Positions 1 through 4,648 of a stretch of DNA of 8,633 bases are shown piece after piece (position 1 is the stretch's first letter; every line of letters starts with the position of its first letter). Where the stretch lies: assembly GCA_026398575.1 (NCBI GenBank), contig JAPLSP010000544.1, forward strand, positions 1 through 8,633, in the 5' to 3' direction. This DNA comes from Candidatus Sumerlaeota bacterium. GTDB taxonomy: Bacteria > Sumerlaeota > Sumerlaeia > JADFCT01. Both the position numbers and the translations under genes were made by a program. Below the pieces are notes generated by a model. The model did no database searches. It was given only the letters and a program-made list of their open reading frames with translations, and was not told where the DNA came from.

Positions 1-858
1 CTCATCCATCATCTTGGCCGCCTGCGCGAAATTCCCCTTCTTCATCGCTTCGGCGATATCCTGCGTATGCTTGCCAAGGCCTTTCGTCTGCATGTCGTTG
101 GCCATCGCCAGATTCTTTTCGATCTCCATCTTGCGGGCGGCGATGCGGTCCTGCATCTGCGCGACGCTGGCCATCGCCTTTTCCGGCTCGATCTTTTGCT
201 CTTCCAGCTTCTTGGCAAGAGCGTTGAGGTTTTTCTGCATATCCTCGGCGATCGCGGGTTTGCGCAGCTCGGCCGTCTGCTTGATCTTGTCGGCCAGATC
301 TTCCAACTTTTTGGCGGCTTCTTTTTTTGTCTCGATGGCGACGGCGGTGGCGGCGGCCTTTTTGCGGGTGGCCATGGCTATGAGATCGAACTGGGGCATC
401 AGCCACCAGACAGCGCAAAGAGCCAGCATCGGAACAGCCGCCCGGCGCATGTCTTTAGAGGCGTCGAATCGAAAGACTCCCCGCGGATGGATCGCCGCGG
501 CGTGTTCCGCCGCATCGCGCAGAACGGCGATTTCAGGTTCCGTCACCGGATGGGAAATTGCCAGCGCCGTCGAAAGCCGTTCTCTCAGTCCCAGGACTTC
601 GTCGGTTCGGACGGCGGCATCGAAAAGGCGGATGGGGCGCGCGATGGCCCATCCCGCCGCGAAGACAAGGCTCAGCCCGGCGACGCCCAAGGCGACTTGC
701 TCGAATGCAATCGGCCAGGGAACCAGCCGGCTCGCGATGAGAAGCAGCAACAGCGCGATGGCCATCCATTTGACTGCCACAAAAAACTTGCGGCAAAGGC
801 TGACCCATTGCAGGCGGCGGCGAATGGCTCGCAGTTTGCGGAGCAATTGCGTTTTCAT
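1..858 (-). CDS. Membrane-anchored coiled-coil protein, DUF4175-like (partial, C-terminus beyond left edge)
   Basis: An open frame on the minus strand begins at the ATG at 858-856 and runs 286 codons to the window edge without a stop. An AAGGAG Shine-Dalgarno lies 8 nt upstream. The protein starts with a basic segment (MKTQLLRKLRAIRRR), then has hydrophobic spans at about residues 26-44, 53-73 and 139-157. From about residue 163 it becomes a long Lys/Glu/Ala/Met-rich helix, very probably coiled coil, to the edge. Residues 80-101 (DAAVRTDEVLGLRERLSTAL) resemble the segment after the two N-terminal membrane helices in DUF4175-like proteins that I recall near MoxR/DUF58 and ABC-2 clusters of Planctomycetes and relatives. 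That family link is from memory and not firm. The gene is divergent from the transporter operon. Function is unknown; a structural or scaffolding membrane role is inferred. That it is a real gene is well supported: strong SD, sensible topology, and no competing gene on the other strand. Confidence 0.85.
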   Translation of the reverse strand, partial: MKTQLLRKLRAIRRRLQWVSLCRKFFVAVKWMAIALLLLLIASRLVPWPIAFEQVALGVAGLSLVFAAGWAIARPIRLFDAAVRTDEVLGLRERLSTALAISHPVTEPEIAVLRDAAEHAAAIHPRGVFRFDASKDMRRAAVPMLALCAVWWLMPQFDLIAMATRKKAAATAVAIETKKEAAKKLEDLADKIKQTAELRKPAIAEDMQKNLNALAKKLEEQKIEPEKAMASVAQMQDRIAARKMEIEKNLAMANDMQTKGLGKHTQDIAEAMKKGNFAQAAKMMDE

Positions 859-866
859 AGTCTTTC

Positions 867-872
867 TCCTTT
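867..872 (-). promoter_or_regulatory. Shine-Dalgarno for the minus-strand coiled-coil gene
   Basis: The minus strand reads AAGGAG here, with 8 nt to the ATG at 858. It is the best ribosome binding site in the window and fixes the start of the left-hand gene. Confidence 0.8.
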
Positions 873-926
873 GCGAAAAACGGCTGTGCGCCGCTCTATC
901 GCATTTCTCAGGAGCAATCTTCACCG

Positions 927-955
927 ATTTTTGCTTGAAACCCGCCCGGCGTCAA
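927..955 (-). promoter_or_regulatory. Candidate sigma70-type promoter for the minus-strand gene
   Basis: On the minus strand, TTGACG (complement of 950-955, 5 of 6 to TTGACA) is followed after 17 nt by AAAAAT (complement of 927-932, 4 of 6 to TATAAT). Transcription would start near 920, giving a leader of about 60 nt before the ATG at 858. This is a motif match only and overlaps the opposite-strand candidate promoter. Confidence 0.3.
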
Positions 956-964
956 AGGAATAAT
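935..964 (+). promoter_or_regulatory. Candidate sigma70-type promoter for the transporter operon
   Basis: TTGAAA at 935-940 (5 of 6 to TTGACA) and AATAAT at 959-964 (5 of 6 to TATAAT) are separated by 18 nt. Transcription would begin near 971, leaving a leader of about 75 nt before the ATG at 1046. The rest of the 859-1045 intergenic region shows no gene and no clear operator. The call rests on consensus matching in an otherwise GC-rich region. Confidence 0.35.
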
Positions 965-1045
965 AGCGTCTTTAGCGGTGTTTTATTTCCATTGCCCCCA
1001 TCCAACGCCAAACGAAATGGGCACTCAAAGGACTTCCGCCCGACC

Positions 1046-2134
1046 ATGAAAATAAAAACGATTCATTTTTATTTTACACACTGCGCGCATGCCAGAGAGC
1101 AAAGCGCGCAAGGTGCGATTGCATGCACAATAATATATATAGCGATCTGCGCATTCTTCACAGCCTGTGGCAAAGGTTCGGCGCCGAAAGATGGCGCGGC
1201 GCCGGAGGTCGTCGTTTATACCGCCTTGGATCAATTGTATTCCGAGCCGATCCTGAAGCGGTTCGAGCAGACGACCGGCATCCGGGTGAAGGCGGTGTAT
1301 GACGCGGAAGCAGTCAAAACAGTCGGCCTCGTCAACCGCCTCATCGCCGAGCGCGAGCGGCCGCGCTGCGATGTTTTTTGGAACAATGAAGTTATGCGAA
1401 GCATCGTTCTAAAGGACGCGGGAATCTTGGATAAATTCGTTCCCGCGAATGCAGGCGCTATTCCGCCCGCGTTCAAGGACGCCGATGGCTTCTGGACCGG
1501 GTTTGCCGCGCGCGCGCGCGTCCTGGCATGGAACACGAAGCAACTCACCCGCGCAGAGCTGCCCAAAACGATTTCCGATTTGGCGGACGCGCGATGGAAG
1601 GGGCGCATCGCAATGGCCAAACCGCTCTTCGGCTCGACGGCGACGCATGCCGGAGCGCTCTGGGCGCTGTGGGGGGAATCGCGCGCGCAAAAATTTTTCG
1701 ACAACCTGAAAACCAATGGCGTCGTCATTTTTGATGGAAACATGACCGCGGCGCGCGCCGTCGCGGACGGCGAGGCTTCCCTTTGCCTGACGGATAGCGA
1801 TGATGTGAATCTTCTCAAGTCGGAAGGCAGGCCGATTGATTGCGTTTTGCTGGATCACGATGGCGGCGGCGCGCTGCTGATTCCCAATGCCGTTTCGCTC
1901 GTTAGAGGATGTCCGCATCCGCGCGAAGCGTCGCGCCTGATCGAGTATCTGCTCTCGCCTGAAGTTGAAGCGGCGCTGGCCGCATCGGCGTCGGCGCAGA
2001 TTCCGTTGAGGCCGGGCGTCGAGGCGCCGCCCGCAGTCAAGACAATGGCGCAAGGACCGTTCCTTGCCGTTGATTTTTCAGCCGCAGCCAAGAACATCAA
2101 TGCCAGCGCCGATTTCCTGAAGAAGCTGTTCTGA
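1046..2134 (+). CDS. ABC transporter solute-binding lipoprotein (Fe3+/AEP-type family)
   Basis: A 362-residue periplasmic binding protein, probably lipid-anchored, that would deliver a small solute to the permease and ATPase encoded next. A hydrophobic stretch at about 24-40 ends in FTAC with the candidate lipobox Cys at 41, followed by a polar linker. The mature domain opens with VVVYTALDQLYSEPILKRFE (56-75), the usual first strand and helix of FbpA/AfuA-type binding proteins, followed by CDVFWNNE (108-115) and a hinge-like region around 150-165. The tandem tyrosines that hold ferric iron in classic FbpA proteins are not seen; the comparable region reads CLTDSDDVN (247-255). The substrate is therefore open. 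The ATG at 1046 is the only reasonable start; AAAGGA at 1027-1032 is 13 nt away, longer than usual, and the n-region before the hydrophobic core is long. The same frame is open back to position 14, but that part is antisense to the left gene. The stop overlaps the permease start (TGATG). Confidence 0.88.
   Translation: MKIKTIHFYFTHCAHAREQSAQGAIACTIIYIAICAFFTACGKGSAPKDGAAPEVVVYTALDQLYSEPILKRFEQTTGIRVKAVYDAEAVKTVGLVNRLIAERERPRCDVFWNNEVMRSIVLKDAGILDKFVPANAGAIPPAFKDADGFWTGFAARARVLAWNTKQLTRAELPKTISDLADARWKGRIAMAKPLFGSTATHAGALWALWGESRAQKFFDNLKTNGVVIFDGNMTAARAVADGEASLCLTDSDDVNLLKSEGRPIDCVLLDHDGGGALLIPNAVSLVRGCPHPREASRLIEYLLSPEVEAALAASASAQIPLRPGVEAPPAVKTMAQGPFLAVDFSAAAKNINASADFLKKLF
1082..1110 (+). 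other. Inverted repeat inside the 5' end of the binding-protein gene
   Basis: TGCGCGC at 1082-1088 pairs with GCGCGCA at 1104-1110 around a 15-nt loop, 36 nt after the start codon. The surrounding leader is unusually AT-rich for the window (22 G/C of 60 in 1021-1080). The pairing is visible; a regulatory role is only a possibility. Confidence 0.3.
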
Positions 2135-3924
2135 TGAACAATGAAATCACAAAGGACAACTGCAAAGGGTCAATCGGACCCGTCAGACCCGTCGGACCCG
2201 TCAGACCAGTCGGACGCGTCGGATTAGCCGCTTTCAAAAAAATCCGTCCTGATCCGCCCGATCCGTCCCATCCGTGTTCTATCCTCAGCGGCGCCTTTGC
2301 GGCATTGCTGTTTCCTTTGCTTTTCGCCCTCTTCATCCTGGCGCCCTTGGCCAGCTATTTTTATTCATGCCTGCGCGTTGGCCTTCCCGCATTAATTGCG
2401 GGCGGCTCACCCGGCGCGGAAGCCTTGAGGATTACGGGTGTTTTCCTTCGCACGCTCCTCATCGCCGCCGGCGCAGCGACGCTCTCGACCGTCATCGGCA
2501 TCCTCGTTTTTGCCGCTTTCCATTCGCTGCCCGCACGCGCGCGCGCGTTTGCATGGGCGCTGGCAGCCGCGCCGCTGTTGATCCCGGGACACTTCATGGC
2601 CATCGCCTGGATTCAGACGGCGGGAGCGGCGGGATGGCTGACGGCAGCGCTGAAGGGTTGTGGGCCTGTGTCCAGTCTTCCTTCCGCTGCGCTTCATTCG
2701 CCCCTGGGATGCGCGGCGATCATGGCGTTGCGCCTCTATCCGATTGCGCTGGCTGCGTTGTGCGTCGGGCGGCGAACGGTCGGCGCGGCGGCGATCGAAT
2801 CGGCCGCCATGCTCATGCCGCCTCGCCGATTGTGGACCGGGTTCATCTTCGGATGGCTCCGGCATTGGGTGGCCATCGGGTGGCTGGCGGCGTTCCTCAT
2901 TTCACTTTTGGATTATTCGATTCCCGATCTGCTCCGGCTGCACGTCTTCACGGTCGAGATCATGACCGCCTACAGTGTTTACTACGATCCCCCGCGCGCG
3001 ATGGCGCTGAGTCTGCCGCTGATCGCGATCAGTCTGCTTGCCGCCACCGCGCTCGGACGCCTTCTGGCGCGCGCGAACTGGCCCGCCGTTTCGCGCCTTG
3101 CGCCGGAGCCGCCGCGCTTTTCACTGGCAGCGATGATTTCGATGCAGGCGCTCGCGAGCACCGTCGTTCTCATCGCCGCCGGGCTTCCGCTCGCGACTTT
3201 TGCCGTCCGGGCGGGCGGATGGGATACCTACGGCGTTTTGTTGCGCAGTTCGGCGGCGCAGGCATGGGCCAGTCTGGCGTGGAGCGGCGCGGCGGCGGTG
3301 GTCATGCTTTTCTTCGCGATGGGTTTGCTTCTTTCGGGGACGCAGTGGCGCCGTTCGCCGCGGTTCGGCTGGAGGGGACTGTTCCTTGTGATCGTGGCGA
3401 TGTTCGGCCTGCCGGGTTCCGTGGTGGGCATGGCCCATATCGCGTTCTGGAATTCGCCCGCGCCTTGGGGCGCGCGGCAGGCTTTTTTCGATAGCGGACT
3501 CATGCTCCCGTTGGGAATCGCAACCCTGTTCATTCCCATCGTTTACCTGCTGCTATGGGCCAGGCTGCGCCAGACTCCGTCGGCATTGTTGGATCTTGAA
3601 CGCATGAACGGCGATGGTTCGCTGCGGCGGCGCCTGCTGCTGATCGCGCCGCCGCTGATGAAGCCGGCCTTGCTTGCCGCCTGCCTGGGATTCATTCTCG
3701 CCTTTCAGGAGCTGCACGCGTCCATCCTCCTCGTTGCGCCGGGGCAGGAAACGCTCGCCATCCGCGCGTTTACGCTGCTGCACTATGCGCCCGACCGCCT
3801 GATTGCCGCCTTGTGCATGATGTCGCTGGCAGCGCTGGCGGCAGGAACACTGCTCATCGGAATTCTTGGCTGGGGTTTGAATAAACTACTGAAATGGCGG
3901 GCGCCCTATTGTGCCGTTGATTGA
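2134..3924 (+). CDS. ABC transporter permease, fused two-domain (FbpB/ThiP-like)
   Basis: A 596-residue inner-membrane permease that would form the channel of the importer with the preceding binding protein and following ATPase. It has about twelve hydrophobic segments in two halves, the arrangement of FbpB/ThiP-type permeases, where both transmembrane domains sit in one chain. The first cytoplasmic coupling loop is at about 219-250 (AIESAAMLMPP..., an EAA-type loop lacking the conserved Gly). The second is at about 484-514 (LLDLERMNGDG...IAPPLMKPALL), where the EAA triplet is degenerate. The start ATG overlaps the upstream stop (TGATG), which suggests translational coupling; no other ATG, GTG or CTG near the first membrane span offers a better start. 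Residues 13-48 precede the first membrane helix (about 52-75) and are low complexity (GPVRPVGPVRPVGRVG, then RPDPPDPSHP), encoded by 9-nt repeats. The 3' end overlaps the ATPase gene by 14 nt. Confidence 0.9.
   Translation: MNNEITKDNCKGSIGPVRPVGPVRPVGRVGLAAFKKIRPDPPDPSHPCSILSGAFAALLFPLLFALFILAPLASYFYSCLRVGLPALIAGGSPGAEALRITGVFLRTLLIAAGAATLSTVIGILVFAAFHSLPARARAFAWALAAAPLLIPGHFMAIAWIQTAGAAGWLTAALKGCGPVSSLPSAALHSPLGCAAIMALRLYPIALAALCVGRRTVGAAAIESAAMLMPPRRLWTGFIFGWLRHWVAIGWLAAFLISLLDYSIPDLLRLHVFTVEIMTAYSVYYDPPRAMALSLPLIAISLLAATALGRLLARANWPAVSRLAPEPPRFSLAAMISMQALASTVVLIAAGLPLATFAVRAGGWDTYGVLLRSSAAQAWASLAWSGAAAVVMLFFAMGLLLSGTQWRRSPRFGWRGLFLVIVAMFGLPGSVVGMAHIAFWNSPAPWGARQAFFDSGLMLPLGIATLFIPIVYLLLWARLRQTPSALLDLERMNGDGSLRRRLLLIAPPLMKPALLAACLGFILAFQELHASILLVAPGQETLAIRAFTLLHYAPDRLIAALCMMSLAALAAGTLLIGILGWGLNKLLKWRAPYCAVD
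2172..2225 (+). repeat. 9-nt tandem repeat (CGTCRGACC) within the permease coding region
   Basis: Six consecutive degenerate 9-nt units: AATCGGACC, CGTCAGACC, CGTCGGACC, CGTCAGACC, AGTCGGACG and CGTCGGATT. Because the unit is a multiple of three it keeps the frame and encodes a Gly/Pro/Val/Arg repeat near residues 14-30 of the permease. The purine alternation (CAG/CGG) looks like expansion of a repeat family normally found between genes. Confidence 0.85.
2251..2277 (+). repeat. Second 9-nt repeat (GATCCGYCC) within the permease coding region
   Basis: GATCCGCCC, GATCCGTCC and CATCCGTGT follow one another, with a further related AATCCGTCC just upstream at 2241-2249. It encodes the DPPDPSHPC stretch right before the first membrane helix. 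It is a different sequence family from the repeat at 2172-2225 but has the same period. Confidence 0.6.
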
Positions 3925-4648
3925 ATGCCAAAAACTCGTATGCCGCTTCGGCGCCGTCGCCGCGCTCGATTCGTTGAGCGCATCGTTTGAGGCGGGGTCC
4001 TGGACCTATATCCTGGGTCCTTCGGCCAGCGGAAAAACAACGCTGCTGCGCGCGATCGCGGGACTGCAAACGATGGACGCCGGCGAGATCAGAATCGAAG
4101 GGGCAAAGGCGACCAACGCCCGCATGATCATCCCGCCGCACCGCCGACGGATGGGATTTTTGTTCCAGGACCCAAGCCTGTGGCCGCACTTGAGCGCGGG
4201 CGCCAACGTCGCCCTCGGCGTGGCGGGCGGCCTCAGCCGTCGCGAACGCAACGACCGCGCGCGGCAGTGGCTCGAAAAACTCGGCGCCGCGCATCTGGAG
4301 AATAAATTCCCGGCGCAGCTTTCCGGCGGCGAGTCCCAACGCGTGGCGCTGGCGCGGACGCTGGCCTCCGAACCCAAGGTCCTTCTTCTCGACGAGCCGG
4401 CGGCGCGTCTGGATGCGCATCTATGCGACGCCATGATGGAGGAACTGATACGAATTCATCAGGAGCTCGAATTGACCACGCTGTGCGTCACGCACCTGTT
4501 CGATTATCCCATGAAATCATCGGACCGGATGATCGCGCTTGAACGCGGCGCCCTTCAATATGACGGCCCCGTCGCCGGCATTCCCTCCGCCCCTTCGACG
4601 CCGTTTATTGCGGCATTGCAGCGGAAAATGGGAAGGATTTCGCCATGA
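3911..4648 (+). CDS. ABC importer ATPase (FbpC/PotA-type)
   Basis: A 245-residue cytoplasmic ATPase that would power the adjacent permease. All nucleotide-binding motifs are present: Walker A GPSASGKTT (36-44), Q-loop Gln86 in FLFQDPSLWPHL, signature LSGGESQR (137-144), Walker B VLLLDEP (157-163), D-loop ARLD and the switch His195 in CVTHLFDYP. The chain ends soon after the core, so it lacks the long C-terminal regulatory domain found in many FbpC/MalK proteins. The GTG at 3911 is chosen as the start; it lies inside the permease gene with a 14-nt overlap, and a TTG six bases later would also work. No strong SD is visible, in line with coupled translation. The stop overlaps the next ATG (ATGA at 4645-4648). 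Confidence 0.93.
   Translation: MPLIECQKLVCRFGAVAALDSLSASFEAGSWTYILGPSASGKTTLLRAIAGLQTMDAGEIRIEGAKATNARMIIPPHRRRMGFLFQDPSLWPHLSAGANVALGVAGGLSRRERNDRARQWLEKLGAAHLENKFPAQLSGGESQRVALARTLASEPKVLLLDEPAARLDAHLCDAMMEELIRIHQELELTTLCVTHLFDYPMKSSDRMIALERGALQYDGPVAGIPSAPSTPFIAALQRKMGRISP
4631..4637 (+). promoter_or_regulatory. Shine-Dalgarno for the 949-residue protein
   Basis: GGAAGGA sits 7 nt before the ATG at 4645, inside the end of the ATPase gene. It supports the 4645 start and shows that the next gene is set up for translation despite belonging to a different functional module. Confidence 0.65.

Noticed and set aside
67..963. Plus-strand frame of 298 codons
   Set aside because: It is a shadow of the minus-strand gene at 1-858, with a composition (His/Arg/Gly-rich) unlike a real protein and no ribosome binding site.
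14..1045. Upstream in-frame extension of the binding-protein gene to position 14
   Set aside because: It is antisense to the well-supported coiled-coil gene, gives a Ser/Arg-rich nonsense sequence, and would bury the lipoprotein signal deep inside the chain.
1505..1520. Alternating CG run as a Z-DNA or regulatory element
   Set aside because: It encodes Ala-Arg repeats in the binding protein, and similar CG runs occur throughout the window because of codon bias.
2274..3494. Plus-strand frame of 406 codons inside the permease
   Set aside because: The overlapping permease frame has the transmembrane pattern and coupled start; this frame is Arg/Gly/His-rich without features.
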